From VRUE01 sp963697915 (GTDB taxonomy: Bacteria > Actinomycetota > Thermoleophilia > Solirubrobacterales > 70-9), in NCBI GenBank assembly GCA_963697915.1, contig OY969103.1, forward strand, positions 1,984,001 to 2,048,000: a stretch of 64,000 bases of DNA, written 5' to 3'. The notes under the pieces are model-generated. The model saw only the letters and a program-made list of their open reading frames with translations. It was not told the DNA's origin and ran no database searches. The stretch's first letter is position 1, and each line of letters begins with the position of its first letter. The position numbers and the translations under genes were made by a program. Positions 17,822 through 25,851 of this stretch are shown in pieces.

Positions 17822-18277
17822 ATGGCCCTCTGCTTCGTAGACCCAGCCGACGCGATCCGCGCGATCTCCGACTCGATCGGCCGTGAGGCCCGTCGCCAGC
17901 TGCTCGGCGAGGCGGTCCGCTCCTGGGTCGACGAGATCCCCGACCACGAGCTCGAAGTCCACTACGCGAAAGCGCTCTCCGAGCTCGACGAGCATGACCT
18001 CTCGATGCTCGCCGCCTGGCACGGCTCGCTCGAGGTCGGCCAGCCGGTCCCCAACCGCGACTTCCTGATGGGCGCCTTCGGCTCGCTCGGCGAGAACCGG
18101 CGCGAGGCGCTCAAGCTCGCCGCCGGCTTCCGCGGCGAGGAGGCGGTCGACGCCGGCGTCACCGAGGACGACGCGCTGGAGCTGGTTCTCGGCCTGCTCT
18201 CCCAGCCGCGCCTGATGGAGCTCGCCGTCGAGGCGGTTGAGCTCTACGTCTGGGACCGCGCCGGCTCCGACAACTAG
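17822..18277 (+). CDS. hypothetical protein, helical
   Basis: 151 residues, no recognised family. It is strongly acidic and helical, with no signal peptide or membrane segment, so probably cytoplasmic. Conserved-looking stretches are FVDPADAIRAISDSIGREARRQLL and WHGSLEVGQPVPNRDFLMGAFGSLGENRREALKLAAGF. TAGATT at 17805-17810 precedes the ATG by 11 nt with no ribosome binding site. It is divergent from the nuclease operon, and its stop shares CTAG with the convergent gene on the other strand. Codon use matches the neighbours. Confidence 0.75.
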   Translation: MALCFVDPADAIRAISDSIGREARRQLLGEAVRSWVDEIPDHELEVHYAKALSELDEHDLSMLAAWHGSLEVGQPVPNRDFLMGAFGSLGENRREALKLAAGFRGEEAVDAGVTEDDALELVLGLLSQPRLMELAVEAVELYVWDRAGSDN

Positions 18278-18723
18278 GCCGCGACGAACCCACGCTGCGC
18301 CTTGTCGTGTTCCTTCAGGGAGCGGACGCCGTGCAGGCGCATCGCTTCGAGCAAGGCGTTCGGAGGCGTTTTCGCCGGCAGGTCGCCATTGGCGCGTGCC
18401 TCCGCCGGCCAGTAGGCGTCCAGCTCGCGAATCACGGTTGGATCGCCGGTAAAAGACGCCTCCCAGAAGTTGTCGAGCAGCGTCGTCGCGTCGACGGTGT
18501 CCTGGCCATCCAGGGGAATGCCCCTCCCGCCGCGGTAGCAGGCCGCTACGTTGACGAGGAACTTCCGGTAACACAGCCGGTAGCCGAACTGGGCCGTCTC
18601 AAACTTCTGTTCGCGTTCCGTGAAGCGTTCGGCGCGGTGCTGGCTCAGCTGTGCGCGGGAGCTGATAATCCCCGACGCGATTCCGGCAACTGCCCCGACG
18701 AGCCCAGCCCAAAGTGGGTCCAT
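18274..18723 (-). CDS. hypothetical membrane-anchored protein
   Basis: 149 residues. Residues 4-21 (LWAGLVGAVAGIASGIIS) form one N-terminal membrane helix, followed by a charged helical cytoplasmic part (QHRAERFTEREQKFE) and a C-terminal domain I do not recognise. The base composition is visibly less GC-rich than the neighbours (for example CATGATTGTTTCCCC at the 5' end), which may mark recent acquisition. GGGGAAAC just before the ATG serves as a ribosome binding site. The tail overlaps the convergent gene by the four bases CTAG. Confidence 0.7.
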   Translation of the reverse strand: MDPLWAGLVGAVAGIASGIISSRAQLSQHRAERFTEREQKFETAQFGYRLCYRKFLVNVAACYRGGRGIPLDGQDTVDATTLLDNFWEASFTGDPTVIRELDAYWPAEARANGDLPAKTPPNALLEAMRLHGVRSLKEHDKAQRGFVAA

Positions 18724-18816
18724 GATTGTTTCCCCGTCCTGTTGTTTGCAGGGATGACGCGCACCCCGAGGTCAGTAGAACCAATCGAGGCTCCCTGAGT
18801 CAACAGAACGGACTGT

Positions 18817-19467
18817 TTAAGAATGCGCCGAGAGTGCGGCGCGGATCTCGCGGATCGCCTGCTCAGTGTCCTGGAAGTGGACGGCGGTCATGCCCGCCGC
18901 TTCCGCCCCCTCGCAGTTGACGAGGATGTCGTCGACGAAGAGGCAGGCCTCGGCGGGCATCGCGATCCGCTCCAGGGTCATCTCGTAGATCCGCGGTTCC
19001 GGCTTGCGGCAGCCGACGAAGCCTGAGTCGACGACGGTCTCGAAGATCTCGTCGACCGGCAGCATCGGGCGCCACCAGGGCTCCCACTCGCGCACGTTGT
19101 TGGTCAGCATCGCCATCCGGTAGCCGCTCTCGCGCAGCTCCCGCATCAGGTCGATCATCGGCGGGTTGGGATCGAGCGCCTCGAAGTAGATCTCTTTGAA
19201 GCGGTGCATCTCGGGGCGGTGGCCGAGCAGCGGCTCGAGCTGGTCGGTGAGCAGGTCGAGGAAGGCCTTCTCGGTGATCTCGCCCCGCTCCATCTCGAAG
19301 AGCGGGTTGTCGCCGTTGGCCGCGGTCGCGGCACCCATCGCCTCGCCCAGGGTCTCGGTGGCGATCCCCGTCTGGTCCTGGAAGGCCATGAAGGACTGCA
19401 GCAGCGGCGTCGTCAGGACGCCGCCGAAGTCGGAGATGATCGCCTCGATCCGGCCGCGCTCAGCCAT
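18817..19467 (-). CDS. HAD superfamily (subfamily IA) hydrolase
   Basis: 216 residues from ATG 19467. Motif I is SDFGGVLTTP, motif II the T in MLTNNV, motif III the K in CRKPEPRIYEMTLERI, and motif IV FVDDILVNCEGAEAAGM. The order and spacing match HAD-IA phosphatases and epoxide-hydrolase N-domain-like proteins; the usual second Asp of motif I is Gly, common in that sub-branch. Substrate unknown. The ATG overlaps the TGA of the gene upstream (ATGGCTGA), so the two are co-translated. A 93-bp non-coding stretch with no clear signal separates it from the hypothetical gene at 18723. Confidence 0.87.
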   Translation of the reverse strand: MAERGRIEAIISDFGGVLTTPLLQSFMAFQDQTGIATETLGEAMGAATAANGDNPLFEMERGEITEKAFLDLLTDQLEPLLGHRPEMHRFKEIYFEALDPNPPMIDLMRELRESGYRMAMLTNNVREWEPWWRPMLPVDEIFETVVDSGFVGCRKPEPRIYEMTLERIAMPAEACLFVDDILVNCEGAEAAGMTAVHFQDTEQAIREIRAALSAHS

Positions 19468-19855
19468 CGCCGTGCACCACCTCGTAGTGGCCGAGGCCGT
19501 CGCGGCCCTCGAACGACCAGCGGAAGAAGGCAACGTCGGCGTCGAGGCCCTCGCGCCGCACCTTGGCGGCGCTGATCAGCGTGCCGGCGCCGCGCTGGGG
19601 GTGGCCCGAGTCGGCGTCGGCCCACAGCTCCAGGGTCGCCCGTCGCTGCACGCCGTCGGGGCCGTACTCGGTCGAGAGCAGCGCCTCGTCGACCTCGACC
19701 GGCGCCCCGTCGGGGTCGCAGACGACGACCGTGACCTGCTCGTCGCCGTGGCCGTCCGCCCGCGGCGGGCGCGCGGCGCTCAGCGCCAGCAGCCCTCCGT
19801 CGGAGAAGACGATGCCGATCGACCGCCGTTGGGCCTGTCCGGAGCGCGCGCTCAT
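19460..19855 (-). CDS. hypothetical protein
   Basis: 131 residues from ATG 19855, no family recognised. It looks like a compact beta-rich cytoplasmic protein: SIGIVFSDGGLLALSAARPP, VTVVVCDPDGAPVEVDEALLSTEYGPDGV, AFFRWSFEGRDGLGHYEVVHGDG. TAGGAT at 19864-19869 lies 8 nt before the ATG. Longer in-frame starts exist upstream but run into the subtilase gene and give composition unlike a real protein. It ends overlapping the HAD hydrolase start by 8 nt. Confidence 0.65.
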   Translation of the reverse strand: MSARSGQAQRRSIGIVFSDGGLLALSAARPPRADGHGDEQVTVVVCDPDGAPVEVDEALLSTEYGPDGVQRRATLELWADADSGHPQRGAGTLISAAKVRREGLDADVAFFRWSFEGRDGLGHYEVVHGDG

Positions 19856-19866
19856 CGGGCGCAATC

Positions 19867-21807
19867 CTATGGACAGACCTGCCGGGACCTGCGCTTCGCC
19901 ACCGTCAGCCTCCGCTTCGCCACCGCCAGCTTGCCCCGCGCCCGCTTCTTGCGCGCCCTGCCACGCGCCCTGTGCAGCGCCTTCGTCGCCCCCCTGGTCT
20001 TGACCTTTGCCCGCGCCACCGCGCTCTGTGAGCCGCTGCAGGCGGAGGTCGGCAGTGGGGGTTGAGGGGGCTCGGTGACCGCCCGGGTCGCGGGGGTGGG
20101 GGCGGGCGCGGCTTCGAACAGCGCCGCGGCGTCGAGGCGGCCACCGGTGACGGTCTTGCCGGCCAGCGATGGCAGCTGGTCGACGGCGGCGAGCAGGCGG
20201 CTCTTCAGCTCCGCAACCGGCAGTCCGGGCTCGTGCGAGAGCAGCAGCGCCGCGGCCCCGGCGGCGTGTGGGGTCGCCATCGAGGTCCCGCTGAGGAACT
20301 TGAGCTCGTCGCCGTCGTAGGCAGAGGTCAGGCAGCGCACCGCGACGTCGTCGACGTGGGCGCCCTCGCCGTTGAGGCTGGCGTTGCTCTCGAGCCGGAA
20401 GCGGAGGAAGACGCTGTCGTCGCCTTCGAAGCCGGAGAGGTCGCTGCTGAGGCGGAGGAAGGCGCCCTTGGTGCGGCCTGACCATTTGCGCAGCGGCTGC
20501 CAGGCCGCTCCGTCGGCCGAGCCCTCGACGTGCAGGTAGTCGACCTCGAACTCGGTGTCGAGGCGCAGCGCGTACTCGACCCTGCAGCCGGTCTGCCCGG
20601 CGAGGCTGATCGGGTTGGTCAGGCGGGCGAAGCTGTTGGTGCTCTCGGCATAGGGGGCGCCGGGAGAGTCGGTGAGGCTGAAGCCGCCGGTGTTCGCCGC
20701 CTCCCCGGTCCGCGCCCAGGTGTTTGGAGTGTCCCCGGTGGTCCAGGTCGCGGCGATGTCGCCCTCGAAATCCTCGCCGAAGAGCGGCGGCCCGTAGGCG
20801 GGCACCGTGCTGTAGATGCTGGTCCCCGGTGCCGCCAGGTCGACCGAGGCCGCGCCCCAGTTGGAGAAGGCAGCGAGCCCGTCGGTCTCGTCGGTGGCGG
20901 CGACGCAGAGGACGTTGACGGCGGCGTAGTTGCAGGGGTAGTGGGGCCTGAGCTCGTTGTCCTCGCCGTCGTTGCCGGCGCCGGTCACGAACAGCGTGTT
21001 GGCGGCGTTGTTGATCGCGGCGAGCATCGTGTTCGAGAAGTTGGTGCCGGTGAGGCTGGCGTTGACGATCCGTGCGCCCTGAGCGGCCGCGTAGGAGAAG
21101 CCGGCGGCGATCGCCGCGTTGCTGCCCGAGCTTTCGCCGTCGAGGACGCGCACGGGCAGCAGGCCGACGTCCCAGTCGACGCCGGTGACTCCGGTGCCGT
21201 TGTTGCCGGCGGCGCCGATCGTCCCGGCGACGTGGGTGCCGTGGCCGTTGAAGTCTCGCGGGTCGCCGTCGTTGCCGACGAAGTCGTGGCCGGGGAGCAG
21301 GTTCGGTGCCAGGTCCGGGTGGTCGTAGGCGATGCCGGTGTCGGCGACGGCGACCGTGACCGCGCCGCTGCCGGTCGTCGTCTCCCAGGCCTGCGGCGCC
21401 CGGATCCGGTCGAGCCCCCAGAGCTCTCCGAACAGCGGGTCGTTGGGGACCGCGTCGGCGCGGTAGACGTAGTTGGGCTCCGCGTAGAGGACCCGCGGCT
21501 CGGCTTCGAGGGCAGTGACCGCCTCGGTGACCGATTCGCCGCCCTCGAGCGCCACCAGCTGCACGCCGGGGACCGGCAGGCTGCTCTCGACGCTCGCGTC
21601 GACCGCGCGCAGCACCGAGGCCCGGCCCCCCGCGGCGACCCCCGGCTTGAACCGCACGAGGACCTCACCGGGCACGAGCTCGCGCTCTGCCGCCGGCTCG
21701 GCCAGCGCACCGGAGGCCGCGCCCGGCCCCGCACCGAGGGCCGTCAGGCCGAGGACGACCGTGATCGCGAGGGCGCGATTCCTGCGCATGAGGGTCCCTG
21801 GCCCCAT
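19867..21807 (-). CDS. secreted subtilisin-like serine protease
   Basis: 646 residues from ATG 21807. A signal peptide (RRNRALAITVVLGLTALGAG) is followed by an inhibitor-like propeptide (GEVLVRFKPG...EPRVLYAEPNYVY) and the S8 domain. The triad is Asp in VADTGIAYDHPDL near residue 152, His in NGHGTHVAGT near 189, and Ser in GTSMATPHAAGAAALL near 506. An inserted beta-sandwich region lies between residues 320 and 460 (a P-domain or MAM-like insertion). The last 45 residues are a strongly basic Arg/Lys/Ala tail ending in Cys, a feature shared with other secreted proteins here. TACACT at 21816-21821 lies 8 nt before ATG 21807, deciding the start over TTG 21813 and ATG 21789. Confidence 0.92.
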   Translation of the reverse strand: MGPGTLMRRNRALAITVVLGLTALGAGPGAASGALAEPAAERELVPGEVLVRFKPGVAAGGRASVLRAVDASVESSLPVPGVQLVALEGGESVTEAVTALEAEPRVLYAEPNYVYRADAVPNDPLFGELWGLDRIRAPQAWETTTGSGAVTVAVADTGIAYDHPDLAPNLLPGHDFVGNDGDPRDFNGHGTHVAGTIGAAGNNGTGVTGVDWDVGLLPVRVLDGESSGSNAAIAAGFSYAAAQGARIVNASLTGTNFSNTMLAAINNAANTLFVTGAGNDGEDNELRPHYPCNYAAVNVLCVAATDETDGLAAFSNWGAASVDLAAPGTSIYSTVPAYGPPLFGEDFEGDIAATWTTGDTPNTWARTGEAANTGGFSLTDSPGAPYAESTNSFARLTNPISLAGQTGCRVEYALRLDTEFEVDYLHVEGSADGAAWQPLRKWSGRTKGAFLRLSSDLSGFEGDDSVFLRFRLESNASLNGEGAHVDDVAVRCLTSAYDGDELKFLSGTSMATPHAAGAAALLLSHEPGLPVAELKSRLLAAVDQLPSLAGKTVTGGRLDAAALFEAAPAPTPATRAVTEPPQPPLPTSACSGSQSAVARAKVKTRGATKALHRARGRARKKRARGKLAVAKRRLTVAKRRSRQVCP

Positions 21808-21860
21808 CTGCAAAAAGTGTAGGCGGCCCGTCCACCGGCCCCCGCCGCTAGCCTGTGGGA

Positions 21861-22184
21861 ATGGCCGAGAACGAGACCCAGACCGAAGTGCTGACCGAGG
21901 ACGACGTGCTGGAGGCGCTCGAGGAGGTGATCGACCCCGAGCTGGGGCTCGACTTCGTCTCGCTCGGCCTCGTCTACGACGTCAACATCGAGGGCGAAGA
22001 GGTCTACGTCACCTTCACGTTGACCACCCCCGCCTGCCCGATCGGCCCCCAGGTCTCCGAACAGATGAAGGAGTTCGTCGGCGACCTCCCCGGGGTCACC
22101 GCCGTCCACCCGAAGATGATCTTCGACCCCCCCTGGTCCCCGGAGATGATGACCGAGGACGCCAAGTTCGCCCTCGGTTTTTGA
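21861..22184 (+). CDS. DUF59/MIP18 family (SufT/PaaD-like) protein
   Basis: 107 residues. The family core is plain: LTEDDVLEALEEVIDPELGLDFVSLGLVYDV, then FTLTTPACPIGPQVSEQM with the conserved Cys, and FDPPWSPEMMTEDAKF. DUF59 proteins help mature Fe-S proteins; SufT in actinobacteria usually sits at the end of the suf operon. Here it is about 7 kb from the nearest suf gene, so a SufT role is plausible inference. TAGCCT at 21849-21854 is 6 nt before the ATG. Divergent from the subtilase across 53 bp holding both promoters. Confidence 0.85.
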   Translation: MAENETQTEVLTEDDVLEALEEVIDPELGLDFVSLGLVYDVNIEGEEVYVTFTLTTPACPIGPQVSEQMKEFVGDLPGVTAVHPKMIFDPPWSPEMMTEDAKFALGF

Positions 22185-22186
22185 AC

Positions 22187-22215
22187 GGCCGAAGCGCTGG
22201 GTAGCGTTTCGGGCC
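22187..22215 (+). terminator. hairpin between the DUF59 gene and the next gene
   Basis: A stem of 12 pairs with one bulged G and one G-T pair (GGCC GAAGCGCT / AGCGTTTC G GGCC) begins 2 nt after the DUF59 stop and ends 2 nt before the next ATG. It may terminate the upstream message; the TAGCGT -10 candidate of the next gene lies in its right arm. Confidence 0.45.
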
Positions 22216-22217
22216 TG

Positions 22218-22904
22218 ATGAAGGTCCGCCGACCGAGCCACGCGACGGTGGTCGCCTACCTCGCCCTGATCATCGCGGTCGGCGGTGGCGGCGCCTATGC
22301 CGCCGGGCTGGGCAAGAACACGGTCGGGGCCAAGCAGCTGAAGAAGAACGCGGTGACGACCGTGAAGGTCAAGAACGGCGCGATCACCGCCGCGAAGATC
22401 AAGGCGGGAACGTTGACGGGGGCGCAGATCGACGTGTCCCAACTCGGCACCGTTCCCAACGCACAGGCGGCAAGCACCGCGCAGTCCGCGCAGACCGCAC
22501 AGACCGCGCAGGTCGCCAACTCGGTCGCGCCGCCCGAGGCCTGGCACGAGGTCGGGGCGCCGGGTGAGCCCGGTTTCCTGGGCGACTTCAAAAACGCCCC
22601 GCCTGTGCCGCTCGGACCCGAGACCGTCGGCTTCTACAAGGACCGGGAAGGGGTCGTGCCCCTCAAGGGCGCCGCCATCAGCATGACCGAAGAGGAAGCG
22701 ATCTTCATGCTTCCGCCCGGCTACCGGCCCGGCTCGGGCAAGGTTCTCAACTTCGTGGTGGCCTGCAGTTGCCCCGAGCCCGCCCGCTCGGTGGTGATCA
22801 TCGGATCGAATTCAGTGGACCCCTCACTCGACGGTGCAGTGGTCATGCAAGGCGACGGTCCGGCTGCCTTTCTCGACGGCGTTACTTTCCGCGCGGAATC
22901 CTAA
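22218..22904 (+). CDS. secreted repeat-containing protein of unknown function
   Basis: 228 residues. A membrane/signal segment (residues 8-29, ATVVAYLALIIAVGGGGAYAAG) is followed by a low-complexity repeat region in which NAV/NGA/AGT-type turns alternate with Val/Ile strands (KNAVTTVKVKNGAITAAKIKAGTLTGAQI), then a Gln/Ala-rich linker (TAQSAQTAQTAQVA), then a globular C-terminal domain with CSCPEP. The repeat resembles beta-helical stalks of surface proteins common in soil actinobacteria (inference). TAGCGT at 22202-22207 precedes the ATG by 10 nt. Confidence 0.75.
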   Translation: MKVRRPSHATVVAYLALIIAVGGGGAYAAGLGKNTVGAKQLKKNAVTTVKVKNGAITAAKIKAGTLTGAQIDVSQLGTVPNAQAASTAQSAQTAQTAQVANSVAPPEAWHEVGAPGEPGFLGDFKNAPPVPLGPETVGFYKDREGVVPLKGAAISMTEEEAIFMLPPGYRPGSGKVLNFVVACSCPEPARSVVIIGSNSVDPSLDGAVVMQGDGPAAFLDGVTFRAES

Positions 22905-22922
22905 GTTGCGTGCAGCCGCCGG

Positions 22923-23429
22923 CTAGCGCGGCAGCTGCGGGTCGTCGGGCTCGATCTCCTCCGCGGTGCCCTCGTAGTCGTAGTCGCGACGACCGGGTGG
23001 GGGAGGGCCGGTCGGGCCAGGCCCGGGGCCACGAGTGCCCGGGCCGCGCATGCTCCCCATGCCGACGATCACGAAGCGGCGGCCGACGTAGCCGCGCAGC
23101 AGGCGCCGGGCGATCGCCCGCGTCGGTGGGATCAGCAGGAAGAAGCCGAAGATGTCGGTGACGAAGCCGGGGGTGAGCAGCAGGGTCGCCCCCACGGCGA
23201 TCATCAGGCCGTCGGCGACCTCGCGGCCGGGGAAGCGGCGCTCGGCCAGAGCCTGGTTGAAACGCCGCCAGGCACCGCGGCCCTGGTGTTTGAGCAGGAA
23301 CGAACCGAGCAGGGCGTCGGCGAGCAGTAGCGCCAGGGTCGGCGCGACGCCGATCGCCCCGGCGACCTGGATGATCACGTACAGCTCGATGATCGGGACG
23401 ACGATGAAGAGGACGACGAGGATGGCCAC
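22923..23429 (-). CDS. fxsA: FxsA family membrane protein
   Basis: 168 residues from GTG 23429. The FxsA core covers residues 1-115: helix FIVVPIIELYVIIQVAGAIG, then ALLLADALLGSFLLKHQGRGAWRRF, then LLTPGFVTDIFGFFLLIPPTRA. In E. coli FxsA suppresses exclusion of phage T7 by the F plasmid; its cellular job is unknown. The C-terminal 45 residues are Gly/Pro/Arg-rich then acidic and probably disordered. It starts 3 nt after the WS/DGAT gene ends, so the two are one operon. Convergent with the secreted repeat protein. Confidence 0.88.
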   Translation of the reverse strand: MAILVVLFIVVPIIELYVIIQVAGAIGVAPTLALLLADALLGSFLLKHQGRGAWRRFNQALAERRFPGREVADGLMIAVGATLLLTPGFVTDIFGFFLLIPPTRAIARRLLRGYVGRRFVIVGMGSMRGPGTRGPGPGPTGPPPPGRRDYDYEGTAEEIEPDDPQLPR

Positions 23430-23432
23430 TGC

Positions 23433-24842
23433 TCAGACCGGTGCCGCCGCCGCGACCTGCTCGAGCTCGACCAGCGACTCCTCGATGCCCTCGGCGATGA
23501 TTTCGACGTCCTCCATCGAGTCGTAGTCGGCGAGCAGGCCGAAGCCGACGCGGCCGTTGTAGCTCATGATCGCCACCGCGAGGGCGTGGTTCTGGGGCAG
23601 GAAGGCGACCGGGAAGGCCTCCTCCAGCTTGCGGCCGAGCACGTAGAGGGGCATCTGCGGCCCCGGCACGTTGGTGACGATCGTGTTGAAGAGGCGGGTC
23701 GAGAAGTTGAGCCGCGCCGCCTGCGCCAGCAGGGTCGGCGGCGCGAAGTCGTTGAAGCGGGAGATCACTTCCGCGCCCAGCGCCTGTTTGGAGCGCTTCA
23801 GCCCCTCCATCTGCTCGCTCACCACGCGCAGCCTTCGCGCCGGGTCCTCGACGTAGACCGGCAGCGGCCCGCGCATCGCCGCCAGTTTGTTGCCCGCCTG
23901 GCCGCGCTCGTCGGCGGTGCGGATCGAGACCGGGACCAGGGCGCGCAGCTCCAGCCCCTCGGTGCGGATGCTGCGTGAGTGCAGCCACTTGCGCAGCGCC
24001 CCGGTGACCACGGCGAGGACGACGTCGTTGACGGTGCCGCCCAGGGCATCCTTGATCCGTTTGAAGGTCGCCAGCTCCGAGCGCGCCCAGGTGTAGCGCC
24101 GGTGCGGGCCGATCGGCTGGTTGAGCGGCACGTCGGGGGCGGGGTCGGCGAAGGCGCCGACCACCTCGCCGACGCCCTCCAGCGCCTCGACCAGGCGCCG
24201 CGCGGTGCTCTCCGGGTGGCGCACCGCCTCGACCGCGCGCTCGGCCAGCCGCACCGGCGCCGTCGCGGCGTCGGTTGCGCCGCGCGCGATCAGCTCGGCC
24301 GTGCTCGGCGCCGCCCGCGGCTGCCAGCCGTCCTCGACCGGCGTCGGCTCGGGGATCGGCTCGAAGTCGAAGAGCACGGTGCCGATGTCGACGCCGGCGA
24401 TCCCGTCGACGGCGGCGTGGTGGGTCTTGGTCAGAACCGCGAAGCGGTCGCGCTCCAGCCCCTGGACGAGCCACATCTCCCAGAGCGGCTTGGAGCGGTC
24501 GAGGCGCTGCGAGAAGACCCGCGCCGCCAGTCGTTTGAGCTGCGCCTCGCCGCCCGGCTCGGGCAGCGCCGAGTGGCGGATGTGGTAGCTGAGGTTGAAG
24601 TTGACGTCGTCGGCCCAGAGCGGCCGGCCGGCCTCCAGCGGCGGCACGACCAGGCGCTGGCGGAAGCGCGGCACCTGGTCGAGGCGGCCGCGCACGTGCT
24701 CGACCAGATCGACATAGCGCGGCGGCGGCCCCTCGAAGATCAGGATGCCGCCGATGTGCATGTGGCTGGTGTCGCTCTCGTTGGTCAGGAACGAGGCGTC
24801 GACCGAGGTCAGCCGCTCGAGCTGGGCGCCGGGGGTGCTCAT
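23433..24842 (-). CDS. wax ester synthase/diacylglycerol acyltransferase (WS/DGAT)
   Basis: 469 residues from ATG 24842. It starts with LTSVDASFLTNESDTSHMHIGG and carries the catalytic HHAAVDG near residue 140, followed by the C-terminal domain with PGPQMPLYVLG and SYNGRVGFGLLADYD, all diagnostic of the bacterial WS/DGAT family. It joins acyl-CoA to diacylglycerol or fatty alcohols to make storage lipid. It is membrane-associated without a transmembrane helix. TAGCCT at 24850-24855 is 7 nt before the ATG, which decides the start over the codon at 24884. Divergent from ispH across 40 bp. Confidence 0.93.
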   Translation of the reverse strand: MSTPGAQLERLTSVDASFLTNESDTSHMHIGGILIFEGPPPRYVDLVEHVRGRLDQVPRFRQRLVVPPLEAGRPLWADDVNFNLSYHIRHSALPEPGGEAQLKRLAARVFSQRLDRSKPLWEMWLVQGLERDRFAVLTKTHHAAVDGIAGVDIGTVLFDFEPIPEPTPVEDGWQPRAAPSTAELIARGATDAATAPVRLAERAVEAVRHPESTARRLVEALEGVGEVVGAFADPAPDVPLNQPIGPHRRYTWARSELATFKRIKDALGGTVNDVVLAVVTGALRKWLHSRSIRTEGLELRALVPVSIRTADERGQAGNKLAAMRGPLPVYVEDPARRLRVVSEQMEGLKRSKQALGAEVISRFNDFAPPTLLAQAARLNFSTRLFNTIVTNVPGPQMPLYVLGRKLEEAFPVAFLPQNHALAVAIMSYNGRVGFGLLADYDSMEDVEIIAEGIEESLVELEQVAAAAPV

Positions 24843-24849
24843 GCCTGCA

Positions 24850-24875
24850 AGGCTAGCGCCGCCACCCTCTAACCT
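24850..24875. promoter_or_regulatory. interlocked divergent -10 elements of WS/DGAT and ispH
   Basis: AGGCTA (minus-strand TAGCCT, 24850-24855) and TAACCT (24870-24875) are each 7 nt before the start they face (24842 and 24883). The -35 position of each promoter falls on the other's -10, so the two cannot be occupied at once. Confidence 0.5.
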
Positions 24876-24882
24876 GATGGCC

Positions 24883-25851
24883 ATGCCCGAACCCGCAGCA
24901 ACGGCACCACGCCGCGTCCTGCTCGCCGCCCCGCGCGGCTACTGCGCCGGCGTCGACCGTGCCGTGCAGACCGTCGAGCGCGCCCTCGACCACTACGGCG
25001 CCCCCGTCTACGTGCGCAAAGAGATCGTCCACAACAAGCACGTGGTCGAGGAGCTGGCCAAGCGGGGGGCGATCTTCGTCGAGGAGGAGAGCGAAGTGCC
25101 GGAGGGGGAGATGGTCGTCTTCTCCGCCCATGGCGTCGCCCCGGCCGTGCACGAGAACGCCGCCGCCCGCAAGCTGCGCACGATCGACGCCACCTGCCCG
25201 CTGGTCACCAAGGTCCACGTCTCGGCCCGTCGCTTCGCCGCCGACGGCTACACGATCGTGATGGTCGGTCACGAGGGCCACGAGGAGGTCGAAGGGACGA
25301 CCGGCGAGGCGCCGGAGAGCATCGTCCTGATCGAAACCGCCGACGAGGTTGCCGACCTCGAGGTCCCGGACCCCGAGAAGGTCGCCTTCATCACCCAGAC
25401 GACGCTCTCGGTCGACGAGACCGCCGAGGTGATCTCCGCCCTGCGCGCCAAGTTCCCCGGCATCGTCAGCTCCAAGTCCGACGACATCTGTTACGCGACG
25501 ACCAACCGCCAGATCGCGGTCAAGCAGCTCGCCCGCGAATGCGAGCTGGTCCTGGTGATCGGGTCGACCAACTCCTCCAACTCCAACCGCCTGGTCGAGG
25601 TTGCCCGCGAACACGGCTCCGCCTCGCACCTGATCGACAACCACACCCAGGTCCAGGAGGAGTGGCTGGCGGGGGTGGAGACGGTCGGCATCACCTCCGG
25701 CGCCAGCGCCCCCGAGGAGCTGGTCGAGACCCTCGTCGATCTCCTCCGCGAGCGCGGCGCCGAGGACGTCTCCGAGCTGCGCACCGTCCACGAGGACGTG
25801 CGCTTCATGCTGCCCAAGGAGATCCGCGAAGTCGCCGCGGCCAGTGCCTAG
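24883..25851 (+). CDS. ispH: 4-hydroxy-3-methylbut-2-enyl diphosphate reductase
   Basis: 322 residues. IspH reduces HMBPP to IPP and DMAPP, the last step of the MEP isoprenoid pathway, using a 4Fe-4S cluster. The three cluster cysteines are present: RGYCAGVDRA near residue 21, DATCPLVTKVH near 105 and DDICYATTNRQ near 202. The active-site motifs HGVAP, TTLSVDET and TNSSNSNRL are also present. ATG 24883 is chosen over ATG 24877 because TAACCT ends 7 nt before it. The stop shares CTAG with the convergent thioredoxin-fold gene. Confidence 0.97.
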   Translation: MPEPAATAPRRVLLAAPRGYCAGVDRAVQTVERALDHYGAPVYVRKEIVHNKHVVEELAKRGAIFVEEESEVPEGEMVVFSAHGVAPAVHENAAARKLRTIDATCPLVTKVHVSARRFAADGYTIVMVGHEGHEEVEGTTGEAPESIVLIETADEVADLEVPDPEKVAFITQTTLSVDETAEVISALRAKFPGIVSSKSDDICYATTNRQIAVKQLARECELVLVIGSTNSSNSNRLVEVAREHGSASHLIDNHTQVQEEWLAGVETVGITSGASAPEELVETLVDLLRERGAEDVSELRTVHEDVRFMLPKEIREVAAASA

